The notes: a model not told the origin generated them from the sequence alone. Numbered from the stretch's first letter, positions 17,061 through 25,975 are shown. The stretch is 64,000 bases of DNA from Pseudoroseomonas aestuarii (GCF_042651065.1 NZ_JBHSCH010000049.1:1-64000), one strand, 5' to 3'. Translations and numbers: made by a program.

Positions 17061-18548
17061 TCAGGCCAGTTCCCCGTGCAGGAACCAGCGCGGCGCCGCG
17101 GCGCCCTCGCGCAGGCGGCAGACCCAGAGCCGCGGCCCCTCGGCGGTCTGCAGGCGGTAGTAGTCGCGCGCCGGACGGTGCGCGTCCTCGCCCCACCATT
17201 CCGGCTCCAGCCGCTCGGGCCCGAGGGCGGCCAGCACCCGGTGCCGGCGCGTGCCCTGGAGGAGTTGCAGCGGCACGCCCCCGGGCTCCTCCATCGTCAC
17301 CGTGACCGGCAGCGGTTCCGCCAGCAGCCGCACCGGGCGGATCGGCCCGCCCCAGCCGGTTGGCACCACCGGCACCGCCTGCGGCGCGGCGGGCGCGGCG
17401 GCGTATTCCGGCCAGTGGCTGTCGAGCGGCAGCGGCCGGCTCAGCGCCACGCGCGGCGCGGCGCGGTCGAGCAACTCGGCCAGGGCGGTCAGATCCGCGC
17501 CCGCCTCCTCCGGGCCGGTGTGGAGCGGCGCCTGCCGGTGGGCCAGCGGCTCCGTGCCCGTGGCCTCCAGCACCATCCGCTCGAAGCCGAGCTCCGGCAT
17601 CAGCCGGTCGAGTTTGAGAGCGAAGAGGCGCGCCAGATGCGCCGGGCTGTGCGAGGCGGTGCCGGTGCCGATCGCCAGCTCCTGCACCGCCCGGTCCACC
17701 CGGAAGGCGCGCAACACCCACTGGCGGGCGCCCTGGCCGGCGGCGGCCAGCGCCGCGCAGAGCTCGTCGAGCAGCACGGCCAGCACCCGGTCGATGGCCG
17801 GGCGGGTGGTGATGGGCTCCAGCAGGTCGCGCAGCGCCATGAAGTCGGGCAATGGGCGGAGGGGGTGGATCGGCCGCGGGCGGGCGCCGGTGGCATCGTC
17901 CAGCGCATCCAGCAGGGGGCGGCCGAAGCGGCGGGCCAGCGGCGCGCGCGGCTGGCGCAGCGCATCGCCCAGGCTGTGCAGGCCGAGCCGGGCCAGGCCC
18001 TGCAGCGTCGCCGGGGGCAGCCCCAGCGCGGCCAGCGGCACGGCGGGCAGGATCTCGGGGCCGGCCTCGCCGGGCAGCAGGCACGGCGCCCCCGCGGCGC
18101 TGGCCAGGGCGGCGGCGGTGCCCGGCGCGCCGGCGATGGCGCCCCGCACCCGATAGCCGCCCGCTGCGAAGCTCCGCTCCACCGCCGCCAGCAGCGCGGC
18201 CTCGCCGCCGAACAGCCCGGCGACGCCGGTGACGTCGAGCATCAGCCCATCCGTACCGTCCACGGCGGCCAGCGGCGTGAAGCGCATCGCCCACAGCGCC
18301 AGGCGGGTGAGCAGCGCGGCATCGGCCGCCGGGCTGGCCTCGAACAGAAGCAGCCCCGGATGGATGGCCTGGGCGTCCGCCACGGCCTGGCCGGGTTGCA
18401 GCCCTGGCGCGGCAACGGCAGTGAGCCAGCGGCGCGGGCCGCGGCTGGCCCAGGCCGCGAAGGGCTGGCCGGCCAGGGCGGGGTGCTGCCGGCGCAGGCG
18501 GTCGAGGGTGAGGTCCGGCAGCGCCAGGGCAAGATAGCGGCGGCTCAT
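17061..18548 (-). CDS. imuB: ImuB, Y-family polymerase-like mutasome subunit
   Basis: A 495-residue Y-family homologue: RRYLALALPDLTLDRLRRQHP at the N-terminus, then TPLAAVDGTDGLMLDVTGVAGLFGGE, GYRVRGAIAGAPGTAAALA and the helix-hairpin-helix-like LPPATLQGLARLGLHSLGDAL. ImuB proteins lack polymerase activity and bridge DnaE2 to the beta clamp and ImuA; the acidic catalytic pattern of active DinB is not seen here. ATG 18548 overlaps the imuA stop by four bases. It is the third gene of the SOS operon. Confidence 0.93.
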   Translation of the reverse strand: MSRRYLALALPDLTLDRLRRQHPALAGQPFAAWASRGPRRWLTAVAAPGLQPGQAVADAQAIHPGLLLFEASPAADAALLTRLALWAMRFTPLAAVDGTDGLMLDVTGVAGLFGGEAALLAAVERSFAAGGYRVRGAIAGAPGTAAALASAAGAPCLLPGEAGPEILPAVPLAALGLPPATLQGLARLGLHSLGDALRQPRAPLARRFGRPLLDALDDATGARPRPIHPLRPLPDFMALRDLLEPITTRPAIDRVLAVLLDELCAALAAAGQGARQWVLRAFRVDRAVQELAIGTGTASHSPAHLARLFALKLDRLMPELGFERMVLEATGTEPLAHRQAPLHTGPEEAGADLTALAELLDRAAPRVALSRPLPLDSHWPEYAAAPAAPQAVPVVPTGWGGPIRPVRLLAEPLPVTVTMEEPGGVPLQLLQGTRRHRVLAALGPERLEPEWWGEDAHRPARDYYRLQTAEGPRLWVCRLREGAAAPRWFLHGELA

Positions 18549-19195
18549 GGCAGAGCCTCCACCTGCAGCGCGCCGCCCTCGTGGCACACCAGCCAGGCGG
18601 CGGGCTGGCCGCCGCGGCAGCGCAGCAGCGCCAGCCGCCAGCAGGGGCGCAGGGCAGGGTCAGGGTGGGAGGCCACGCGCCAGCGGCTGGTGGCGCTCGA
18701 CGGCCCGTGCTCGGCCGCCGCGCGCAGCAGCAGGCCGATGCGGGGGGAGCCCTCCACCGCCAGCTGCAGGCGGCGCGAGGCGGTGAGGTCCAGCACATCG
18801 AGCCGCAGCACGGCGCCGCCCAGCCCGGGCGTGCGCAGCGCCTCCTCCAGCAGCCACAGCCCATCGGCGGGTTGCCGGTAGCCGGCCAGCAGCAGCCGTT
18901 CGGGCGGCAGGCCGAGGCAATGCAGCCCGGGCGCCCAGGGGGTGTCGGCGGCGGGGGCGATCCACAGCACCGGCCCCGTGGTGCGGCCGAGGATCAGCGC
19001 GGCGAAGGCGAAGCCGGCATTGCGGTCGGCCATCTGGATCTCGTGCAGCGCGCCGCGCGCCAGGCCGCCCCCGGGCAGGTGCCGGTCGATGGCAGGGGCC
19101 AGGGGCAGGGGCAGGAAGGCCGCGCCGCCGCCGCCGCGCTCCATCCGGGCCAGCTGGTCCCGCAGCGCCTCGAGCCGGGCCTCGGAGGGAGCCAC
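18545..19195 (-). CDS. imuA: ImuA, RecA-related mutasome subunit
   Basis: A 216-residue protein with the ImuA pattern: LEALRDQLARMERGG, LPGGGLARGALHEIQMADRNAGFAFA (RecA-like core without a classical Walker A), GPVLWIAPAADTPWAPGLHCLGLPPERLLLAG and LEEALRTPGLGGAVLRLDVLDLTASRRLQLA. ImuA interacts with RecA filaments and ImuB. Its stop overlaps the imuB start (ATGA), and it begins 7 bases after the stop of the small upstream gene, so the operon is compact. Confidence 0.9.
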   Translation of the reverse strand: MAPSEARLEALRDQLARMERGGGGAAFLPLPLAPAIDRHLPGGGLARGALHEIQMADRNAGFAFAALILGRTTGPVLWIAPAADTPWAPGLHCLGLPPERLLLAGYRQPADGLWLLEEALRTPGLGGAVLRLDVLDLTASRRLQLAVEGSPRIGLLLRAAAEHGPSSATSRWRVASHPDPALRPCWRLALLRCRGGQPAAWLVCHEGGALQVEALP

Positions 19196-19202
19196 GGCAC
19201 CC

Positions 19203-19448
19203 TCAGCCGGCGCTGTGCAGCCGGTCGGGCGGCCGTTTGAGGATCAGGAAGCCGGCACGCTCGAGGTGCTGCACCAGGTGCTCGGCGGCGAGGCTGGCGA
19301 CCAGGGGCCCGCCCGAAGGTCTTGCCCGGCCGCGCTCGTCGTAGCGCAGCGCATAGGCCAAAGCCTCCGCCACCTCATCGGCAAGGGCAGGGGAGAAGCC
19401 CGAGGGCAGGGGCAGCGGACGCGCAGCGTCAGGATCAAGGTCAGCCAT
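19203..19448 (-). CDS. Small conserved-looking protein, first gene of the SOS mutasome operon
   Basis: An 81-residue basic-acidic mixed protein, MADLDPDAARPL..., with a helical stretch LADEVAEALAYALRYDERGRA and another LAAEHLVQHLERAGFLILKR. I do not recognise a named domain. It sits between the LexA box (26 bp upstream of ATG 19448) and imuA, 7 bases before that gene's start, so it must be co-transcribed with imuA-imuB-dnaE2. Its position argues for a role in, or regulation of, damage tolerance, but nothing in the sequence shows what. Codon use resembles its neighbours. Confidence 0.7.
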   Translation of the reverse strand: MADLDPDAARPLPLPSGFSPALADEVAEALAYALRYDERGRARPSGGPLVASLAAEHLVQHLERAGFLILKRPPDRLHSAG

Positions 19449-19473
19449 GAGGCGACGCTAAAGGCGAATCGCA

Positions 19474-19488
19474 GAACGAATCAAGAAC
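19474..19488 (-). promoter_or_regulatory. LexA (SOS) box of the imuA-imuB-dnaE2 operon
   Basis: GAAC-N7-GAAC on the plus strand (GAACGAATCAAGAAC), that is GTTC-N7-GTTC in the direction of transcription, the established alphaproteobacterial LexA operator. Both half-sites are perfect. It ends 26 bp upstream of the first start codon, where it would overlap the promoter. Confidence 0.85.
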
Positions 19489-19616
19489 AAAGACTTGATT
19501 GACAGCGGAAGCAGGGCTTTGGCGGGAGACAGCCCCTTGCTCCTGCTCCGCAGTTCCGCCTCTGCACGGCCACGGGCCAGTGCTGGAAGACAGGGCGCAC
19601 CGCCCCCTTCTGGGGC

Positions 19617-20972
19617 TCAGGCCGATCCCGGCGGACGACTGACCAGTGGCACGATCGCCTCCAGCAGCGCCGGCATCTCGGTGGCCGGCAGCGGCAGGCG
19701 CTCCGCCTCCAGCGTGATCTCGTCCAGCAGCCGGCCCGAGCGGGTGTAGAGCGTGAGATGCAACTGCCCTTCCTCGGCACGCGGCAGACAGACCACCTCC
19801 TCCTCCAGCGCTTCCTGCCGAGCGACCGCGACGAAGTCCTGGATCTCCCGCAATACGCTGCTCTGCTCGCCGGCCTCCTCCAGGAAGTCGGCGATCTCGG
19901 CCCCGGTCTCGGAGAGCGGCACCAGCGCCAGTGGCACGCAGCCGCCGAAGGCCTGGAAGGCCATGCCGCGCCAGCGGTCGAACGCCTCCGCCAGGGCCGC
20001 CTCCTCTGGCGTGGGCGGGGCGTCCTCGTCGGCGGGCTCGGGCAACCCGGCCTCGGCGATCTCCTCCCAGAGCGGCACGTCCCAGTCGAGTTGCAGGCCC
20101 AGCAGCACGCCGAACCCACCCTGCGCCAGCGCCTCGGGAGCAGCCGGCGGCAGCGCGGCCGGCGCCTCGCCCGCCACCAGGGCCAGCAGCGTCTGGCGGG
20201 CCTCGACGGGGGTCAGCGTGGCAATGGCCTCCGGCATGTACCAGTGCGGCAGCAGGTGCAGGGAGGCCGCCTCCGGCAGCGCGCCGCAGGCCAGGAAGCT
20301 CTCCGCCAGCGCCGCCGGGTCGGGCAGCGCGTCGGGCGGGAGGGCCACGGGCAGCGACACCAGCCCGGCCCAGCCGGACGGGCCCACCGGCGCCGCCTCG
20401 GCCAGCGCCAGAAGCTCCAGCGAGAGATCCTCGGCCGCCTCCTCGCCATGGCGCTGCGCCACCTTGCGCACCGCCTGCTCCAGCACGCCGTCGCGCCCCT
20501 GGGCGATCAGGGCTTCGGCGCAGGCCTCGAAGGCGGCGCCATCCTCACTGGCGAAGAGCCGCACCAGCCGGTCGGCCGGGGTGCCGGCGCCCTTCTCCGG
20601 GCGCGATGGAGCCGGAGCCTCCACGCCGATCCGCCGCAGGGCCTCGGTGCCGTGCAGCAGTCGGCTGCGGTCGCGCCAGGCGGCAGGGCCACCGGCGCCG
20701 TCCTGCCACGCATCCCGCCAGCGCCGGGCGGCGGCCCGGTCGGCCTGCTGCACCAGCACCACCACGCCCTGCCGCAGCATCTCGGCGGCCACGGCGCGGT
20801 TGGCCTCCTGCAGCACCGCCAGCGGCACCGCGCCGCCGGGCCGCATCAGGTCCAGCGTCTCGGCATCCGGGTCGTGGGTCAGCACCACGGACCGCAGCTC
20901 CGGCGCCAGGTCGCGGGCCCTGGAGCGGGCCGTCGTCACGACCTCCCGCCAGGAATCATCGGTTGGTGTCAT
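19617..20972 (-). CDS. Unrecognised acidic protein, 451 residues
   Basis: I do not recognise a family. The protein begins MTPTDDSWREVVTTARSRA and is strongly acidic, with a central run of Pro/Ala/Glu-rich segments (LPEPADEDAPPTPEEAALAEAF). It is predicted to be soluble and helical, with no signal peptide or membrane span. A DHDPDAETLDLMRPGG-like segment near residue 35 and an all-beta C-terminal part (EGQLHLTLYTRSGRLLDEITLEAERLPLP) suggest at least two domains. ATG 20972 is preceded by GGAG at 9 bases. It lies upstream of the SOS operon on the same strand, but 168 bp and a LexA box separate them, so it is probably a separate unit. Confidence 0.6.
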   Translation of the reverse strand: MTPTDDSWREVVTTARSRARDLAPELRSVVLTHDPDAETLDLMRPGGAVPLAVLQEANRAVAAEMLRQGVVVLVQQADRAAARRWRDAWQDGAGGPAAWRDRSRLLHGTEALRRIGVEAPAPSRPEKGAGTPADRLVRLFASEDGAAFEACAEALIAQGRDGVLEQAVRKVAQRHGEEAAEDLSLELLALAEAAPVGPSGWAGLVSLPVALPPDALPDPAALAESFLACGALPEAASLHLLPHWYMPEAIATLTPVEARQTLLALVAGEAPAALPPAAPEALAQGGFGVLLGLQLDWDVPLWEEIAEAGLPEPADEDAPPTPEEAALAEAFDRWRGMAFQAFGGCVPLALVPLSETGAEIADFLEEAGEQSSVLREIQDFVAVARQEALEEEVVCLPRAEEGQLHLTLYTRSGRLLDEITLEAERLPLPATEMPALLEAIVPLVSRPPGSA

Positions 20973-21189
20973 GCTGCGGTCTCCGGAAATCTTCTTGTGG
21001 GTTGGCAGCCTTAACGCCGACAGCCCAGGCACACCATGGCTGCTGCGAATCATGGAGCCTGGGGAATCAGGGGGCCTGGGGTGGATCGTCATCCGGGCAC
21101 CAAGGAATGCAGGCCGCGGCGCGGACCATCGCCTGCGAGACCTCCAGCCGTACAAGGCTGCCTCAATGCCAGGCTCGCTCCCAGGCAGA

Positions 21190-21660
21190 TGATCCTCCAT
21201 CCCCGCTCTGGGAAGCGCTCCTGGTCAGTGAGACGCTGACGGGGCAGTTCCATCTCCCGGCCATAGGTCTCCCGCCAAAGGAAGCCCAGTTCCGCCCGCT
21301 GCAGGGTTTCCGGTACGCCGGTGTACCGGGCGCGTGGCTGCCCTGCCGTGGCGTCCCCGTTCCAGCGGCAGCCGCGCGCCTTGAGGCGGTCCTTGGCCTC
21401 TCAATAGGGTGCCTCCACCGCCCAGATGCGCCAGGAGGCTTGGCGGGCGGCCCTCAGCAGGCGCGCAGCTCCGTCACGCCGGTAAGTGGGGCAGCGGCCT
21501 TGCCAGGATCGCCAGCGTCGCGCGCAGTCATGCAGCGCCCTGTGCCCGCCGAAGAACAGCCGCAGCGCATGGCGAGATAGCCGAGCCGCGTACCCTCGAG
21601 CCTCCTGACCGCCCAGTCCTCGGCGACAGAGCCGCTCATATGGGATGCCGCCCCTGCTGC
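21190..21660 (-). pseudogene. 3'-5' exonuclease (DnaQ-like), frameshifted remnant
   Basis: Reading the minus strand across three frames gives LEGTRLGYLAMRCG, then FFGGHRALHDCARR (the ExoIII H-x-x-x-x-D motif), then TLAILARPLP, GVTELRAC, LLRAARQASWRIWAVEAPY, and after a stop AKDRLKARGCRWNGDA...VPETLQRAELGFLWRETYGRE. This is the order of the C-terminal two-thirds of a DnaQ-type exonuclease seen in Acetobacteraceae. The N-terminal D-x-E half is absent and at least four frameshifts or stops interrupt it. An intact DnaQ-like gene of a different type lies at 55215. Confidence 0.65.
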
Positions 21661-21723
21661 GGCTCCGGGGCGCGGTGCTGCCGTTGCTGCGCCATTCCCA
21701 GGGCGGCACCGACGCGCTGGCGG

Positions 21724-22896
21724 TCAGGACCGACTGCCGCGCGACTTCAGCATGCGCCGTGCGATCGCCATGCGATGCACCTCCGTCGGGCCTTCATAGA
21801 TCCGCATCAGCCGGACCTGCTGGTAGAAAAGCTGCAACGGCAGCTCCCGCGTCATTCCCATCGCGCCGTGGCACTGCATGGCCTGGTCCAGCACCTCCTG
21901 CGCCGTCTCCGTGGCGAAGACCTTGATCATGGAAGCTTCGTGGCGCACATCCCCGCCGGCATCCAGTGTCCTCGCAGCGGCCTGCACCATCAGCCGCAGG
22001 GCGTGCACGCGGATTCCCGCATCGGCGATCCACCACTGAATGGCCTGGCGGTCCGCCAGCTTCACGCCGAAGGTCGCGCGGTTGTTGGCCTGGTCGATCA
22101 TCATCTCCAGCGCGCGGCCGATGATGCCGACGCAGCGCGCGCCCACCTGCAGGCGGCGGATGTTCAGCCGCAGCTGCATCGGCGCGTAGCCGCGCCCGAG
22201 CTCGCCCAGCACCTGGCTCTCCGGCACGCGGCAATCCTCGAAGACCAGCTCATAGGTCTTCTTGCCGCCGATCATCGCGATCTCGCGCTCGATGATGAAG
22301 CCCGGCGTGTCCTTCTCCACGATGAAGGCGGTGACGCCCTCCTCGCGCTTCCCCTCGCCGGTGCGCGCCATCAGGATGATGAAGTCGCAGTAGGGCACGC
22401 GGCTGACCCAGATCTTGCGGCCGTTGATCACCCAGTCCGAGCCGTCCTTCACCGCGCGGGTGATCATGCCCGCCGGGTCGCCGCCCGCCCCGGGCTCGGA
22501 GATGGCGATGCAGGACTTCATGCGCCCCTCGGCATAGGGGACCATGTACTTCTCGCGCTGCTCCGGCGTCGCCACGGCCTTGAGCATGTGCAGGTTCGGG
22601 CTGTCCGGCGGGAACTCGAAGGGCGTGATGGTGCGGGAGACCTCCTCCTCCACCATCAGCCGGTCCAGCGCGGAGAGGTTCACGCCGCCCATCTCCTCCG
22701 GCACGTCGAGGCCCCAGAGGCCGAGCTCCCGGCACTTCTCCAGCAGTGGCGCCTCCTCCTCCGGCAGCAGCCGGTAGCTGCCGGTCTCCGCCTCGCGCTT
22801 CAGCACGGCGGCTTCCAGCGGCATCAGCTCGCGCTCGACGAAGCGCTGGACGAGATCCTGCAGCATGCGGCTCTCGTCGTTCATCATCATGTCCAT
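21724..22896 (-). CDS. Acyl-CoA dehydrogenase
   Basis: A 390-residue FAD acyl-CoA dehydrogenase. It has the N-terminal helical domain (MLQDLVQRFVERELMPLEAAV), the FAD/substrate beta domain (CIAISEPGAGGDPAGM, WVINGRKIWVSRV) and the C-terminal helical domain (RRLQVGARCVGIIGRAL, QCHGAMGMTRELPLQLFYQQVRLMRIYEGPTEVHRM). The canonical catalytic Glu is in YEGPTEVH, so a normal alpha,beta-dehydrogenation is expected. ATG 22896 has GAGGAA 7 bases upstream. It is the last gene of a three-gene unit with an acyl-CoA synthetase and an enoyl-CoA hydratase. Together these can activate, oxidise and hydrate a small organic acid. Confidence 0.93.
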   Translation of the reverse strand: MDMMMNDESRMLQDLVQRFVERELMPLEAAVLKREAETGSYRLLPEEEAPLLEKCRELGLWGLDVPEEMGGVNLSALDRLMVEEEVSRTITPFEFPPDSPNLHMLKAVATPEQREKYMVPYAEGRMKSCIAISEPGAGGDPAGMITRAVKDGSDWVINGRKIWVSRVPYCDFIILMARTGEGKREEGVTAFIVEKDTPGFIIEREIAMIGGKKTYELVFEDCRVPESQVLGELGRGYAPMQLRLNIRRLQVGARCVGIIGRALEMMIDQANNRATFGVKLADRQAIQWWIADAGIRVHALRLMVQAAARTLDAGGDVRHEASMIKVFATETAQEVLDQAMQCHGAMGMTRELPLQLFYQQVRLMRIYEGPTEVHRMAIARRMLKSRGSRS

Positions 22897-22924
22897 GGGC
22901 GTTCCTCGTTTCCCTGCGGCGCGC

Positions 22925-25036
22925 TCAGCCCGGCACGACCAGGCCATCGACGGCGACGGCGCCCTGACCTTCGGGGCGCACGATGAGCGGGTTGATCTCC
23001 GCCTCGGCCACCATCTCCCGCGGCAGCGCGGCCAGCAGCGAGAGGGCGCGGATCGCCTGCGCCAGGGCCGGCACGTCGCCGCGCGGCAGGTTGCGGTAGC
23101 CCTGGATGGCGCGCAGCTCGGGGATGGCCGCGATCATCTCCTGTGCCGTCTCCAGCGAGACGGGCGCCAGCCGCACGGCGGTGCGGCGCGACAACTCGGC
23201 GGTGACGCCGCCGAGGCCCAGCACCACCACGGGCCCCACCTCCGGGTCGTGCCGGTAGCCCAGGATCACCTCGGCGAGGCCCTGCTGCATCGGCGCCACC
23301 AGCACCCCCTCCAGCTTGGCAGCGGGAAAGGCCGCGCGGGCGCGTGCCAGGATCTCCGTCACGGCCGCCGCGATCTCCGGCCCGCGCAGGCCGAGCCGCA
23401 CCAGCCCCGCATCGGTCTTGTGGGCGATGTCGGGCGAGACGATCTTCACCGCGGCCGGCCCCTCGATGCCGCGGGCCTCCGCCGCATCCGCCACGATCCG
23501 GCTGCCGGGGCCCTCGATGCCCAGCGCCGCGAAGACGGCGCAGGCCTCCGCCTCGTTCAGCCGGCGCGGGCCATAGCCCTGCAGCAGCGCCCGCGCGCCC
23601 GCCGCCGCCGGGTCCGGCGCCTCCAGGCCGCGCGGCGCGCGCCAGGAGAGGTAGGCGTTCAGCGCGTCGGCGCAGGTCTCCGGCGTGCGGAAGCCGGCGA
23701 CCCCGGCCGCGTCGCAGATCGCCAGCGCCGCATCGGCCTGCGGCGCGCAGAAGACGGCAAGCGGCTTGCTGCCGTCATAGACGGAGAGGATGTTCTCCTC
23801 CACCTGGGTGGGGCGCAGCCGCGCGGTGGAGCCGAGCACCGCCACCACGGCGTCGCAATGCTCGCCCGCCACGATCTCCTTCAGCACGGTGGTGTACTGC
23901 CCCTTGCCGCCGCCCATCGGCAGGTCGATCAGCGGCGAGTCCGACACCTCGATCCCCTGCCCCGCCAGCCGCGCCCGCATTGCCTCCGGCGGCGGCGCCA
24001 CCTCAATGCCGAGAGAGCCCAGCCGGTCCACCACCATCGCGGCGCCGCCGCCCGTGCCGGTGAGCACGGCCACCCGGCGGCCCTTCGGCGGGCGCCGGCC
24101 CATCACCAGGCGCGGCAGCTCCACCAGCCCCTCCAGCGTGTCGACGCGCAGGATGCCGTTCTCGCGGAAGAAGGTGTCGGCCAGCTCGTCGCCGCCCACC
24201 ATGGCGCCGGTGTGCGAGACGGCGATGCGCCGCCCGACCTCCGAGCGGCCGAGCTTGTAGGCGATCACCGGCTTGCCCAGCGCATGGGCGCGCCGCGCGG
24301 CGCGGGCCAGCGCCTCGGCGTCCCGCAGCGTCTCGAGGAACAGCAGAACCGCCTCGGTCGCCGCGTCCTCCACCATCAGCGATGCGATCTCGCCCACGCC
24401 AAGGTCGCATTCATTGCCGACAGAGACGAGCTTGGAGAAGGACAGGCCGCGCGTGCGGCAGCGCGAGAGCAGGGCGCCCATCATGCTGCCGCTCTGCGAG
24501 ATCAGGCCGAGCGGCCCCGGCTCCAGCGGCTCCGCCTCGACGGCGGCGTTGTTGGTGATGGGCACGCCATCGGTGACGTTGACGAGGCCGAGGCAGTTGG
24601 GCCCGACCAGCCGCACGCCGCCCTCGCGGGCCAGCGCCACCAGCCGCTCCTGACGTTGCCGCCCGGCCTCCCCCATCTCGGCGAAGCCGGCGCTGTAGAT
24701 GGTGGCCACCCGCACGCCCCGCTCCGCGCAGCCGGCGATGGCCTGCTCCACCGCCGGCGGCGGCACCATGAGGAAGGCATGGTCCACCGGCCCCGGCACG
24801 TCCCGGATGTCCGGATAGGCCGTCTCGCCGAAGATCTCGCGCCGGCCGGGGTTCACCGGCAGGATGCGGCCGCGGTAGCCGGCCTTCTGCAGCACGCGCT
24901 GGGCGCGCGAGGTGTTCTTCGCCGGGTCCGCCGAGGCGCCGATCAGCGCGATGCTGCGCGGGCGGAACAGGGCATCGGCCAGCGTCTGGCCGGGGGCGTG
25001 CGGTGGGGCATCCGCCGCGAGAGTCTGGTCCATCAT
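22925..25036 (-). CDS. NDP-forming acyl-CoA synthetase (acetate-CoA ligase family)
   Basis: A 703-residue fused alpha-beta acyl-CoA synthetase. The domains in order are a CoA-binding Rossmann domain (residues about 20-120; SIALIGASADPAKNTSRAQRVL), a succinyl-CoA-ligase-like domain (about 150-300; GPNCLGLVNVTDG, GLISQSGSMMGALL, phospho-His region IAVSHTGAMVGG), a second ligase domain (about 300-450; VLTGTGGGAAMVVDRLG) and an ATP-grasp domain (about 470-703; LNEAEACAVFAALGI, AVKIVSPDIAHKTDAGLV, AEINPLIV). It converts a carboxylic acid, CoA and a nucleoside triphosphate to the acyl-CoA. It is translated between the enoyl-CoA hydratase and acyl-CoA dehydrogenase genes. Confidence 0.92.
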   Translation of the reverse strand: MMDQTLAADAPPHAPGQTLADALFRPRSIALIGASADPAKNTSRAQRVLQKAGYRGRILPVNPGRREIFGETAYPDIRDVPGPVDHAFLMVPPPAVEQAIAGCAERGVRVATIYSAGFAEMGEAGRQRQERLVALAREGGVRLVGPNCLGLVNVTDGVPITNNAAVEAEPLEPGPLGLISQSGSMMGALLSRCRTRGLSFSKLVSVGNECDLGVGEIASLMVEDAATEAVLLFLETLRDAEALARAARRAHALGKPVIAYKLGRSEVGRRIAVSHTGAMVGGDELADTFFRENGILRVDTLEGLVELPRLVMGRRPPKGRRVAVLTGTGGGAAMVVDRLGSLGIEVAPPPEAMRARLAGQGIEVSDSPLIDLPMGGGKGQYTTVLKEIVAGEHCDAVVAVLGSTARLRPTQVEENILSVYDGSKPLAVFCAPQADAALAICDAAGVAGFRTPETCADALNAYLSWRAPRGLEAPDPAAAGARALLQGYGPRRLNEAEACAVFAALGIEGPGSRIVADAAEARGIEGPAAVKIVSPDIAHKTDAGLVRLGLRGPEIAAAVTEILARARAAFPAAKLEGVLVAPMQQGLAEVILGYRHDPEVGPVVVLGLGGVTAELSRRTAVRLAPVSLETAQEMIAAIPELRAIQGYRNLPRGDVPALAQAIRALSLLAALPREMVAEAEINPLIVRPEGQGAVAVDGLVVPG

Positions 25037-25046
25037 CGGGTCTCCC

Positions 25047-25853
25047 TCAGCGTCCCTGGAAATCCGGCAGGCGGCGCTCGGCCATGGCGCGGCGGCCCTC
25101 GGCGAAGTCCTCCATCCGGCGCTGCCACACCTGCTGCTCGAACTCGCGCTCGATGGCCTGGTCGAACAGGTCGGGCAGGCCGCGGCGCAGCGTGGCGCGC
25201 ACGCTCTGCACCGCCTGCGGCTGCGAGTGGCCGATCTCCTCGGCCAGCGCCTGCGCCGCGCCCAGCACCTCGGCCTGCGGCACCAGCTCGTCCAGCAGCC
25301 CGATGCGCAGCGCCTCGGCGCCGTCGATGCGGCGGCCGGTGTAGAACAGCAGGGCCGCCTTCTGCGCACCGATCAGCCGCGGCAGGGTGGCCGAGAGGCC
25401 AAAGCCCGGGTGGAAGCCGAGCCGGGTGAAATTGGCGGCGAAGCGCGCCTCGGCGCAGCCGATGCGGAAATCCGCCACCACCGCGAGGCCAAGTCCGGCG
25501 CCGATGGCCGCGCCCTGGATGGCGGCGACGACCGGCTTGCGGCCGCGCAGCAGCCGCGCCGCCTGACGGTAGAGCGTCTCGCCCGGCGCGTCGCGCGGCG
25601 TGTCGAGACCGCCGGAATCGCCGCCCGAGAAATCGGCGCCGGCGCAGAAATGCCGGCCGGCGCCGGCCAGCACCACGGCCCGCACGCCGTCATCGGCATC
25701 GAGGGCCGCCATCGCCTCGGCCAGGAGCACGACCAGCGCGCGGTCGATGTGGTTGTTGGGCGGGCGGCTGAAGGTGAGCGTCGCCACACGGCCCTGACGT
25801 TCGATGGCCAGCGGCGGGGCGTCGCCCGCCCTCCGCGGCATATCCCGCTCCAT
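25047..25853 (-). CDS. Enoyl-CoA hydratase/isomerase family protein
   Basis: A 268-residue crotonase-fold enzyme. VATLTFSRPPNNHIDRALVVLL opens the fold, the oxyanion strand is VVLAGAGRHFCAGADFSGG, and the second is KPVVAAIQGAAIGAGLGLAVVADFRIG. The catalytic region continues with FAANFTRLGFHPGFGLSATLPRLIG and the FYTGRRIDGAEALRIGLLDELVP segment. ATG 25853 is preceded by GGGAGAAG. It is the first gene of the catabolic unit running to 21724. The promoter region between it and the divergent MmgE/PrpD gene contains a perfect 16-bp palindrome. Confidence 0.92.
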   Translation of the reverse strand: MERDMPRRAGDAPPLAIERQGRVATLTFSRPPNNHIDRALVVLLAEAMAALDADDGVRAVVLAGAGRHFCAGADFSGGDSGGLDTPRDAPGETLYRQAARLLRGRKPVVAAIQGAAIGAGLGLAVVADFRIGCAEARFAANFTRLGFHPGFGLSATLPRLIGAQKAALLFYTGRRIDGAEALRIGLLDELVPQAEVLGAAQALAEEIGHSQPQAVQSVRATLRRGLPDLFDQAIEREFEQQVWQRRMEDFAEGRRAMAERRLPDFQGR

Positions 25854-25921
25854 GCTTCTCTCCCTCGCCGGCCGTCGGGGCGCCCGGCGGGGCGCTTGCG
25901 GCGGGCTTTGGGTTCTTATAG

Positions 25922-25937
25922 TGTTGTACGTACAACA
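25922..25937. promoter_or_regulatory. GntR operator palindrome in the divergent promoter
   Basis: TGTTGTACGTACAACA is a perfect 16-bp palindrome between the enoyl-CoA hydratase and MmgE/PrpD starts. Its core TTGTACGTACAA recurs with one mismatch as TTGTTCGTACAA at 28344-28355, in front of the GntR gene and the binding-protein gene. Shared palindromes with a TTGT...ACAA form suit HutC-type GntR regulators. Confidence 0.7.
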
Positions 25938-25975
25938 TGACAATGGCCCATCGGGGCCGGATGGGAGACGCCCGC

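Noticed and set aside
16132..18864. A 910-residue frame overlapping imuB and dnaE2 on the same strand
   Set aside because: It is Arg/Pro/Ala low-complexity in a shifted frame of well-supported genes, with no domain.
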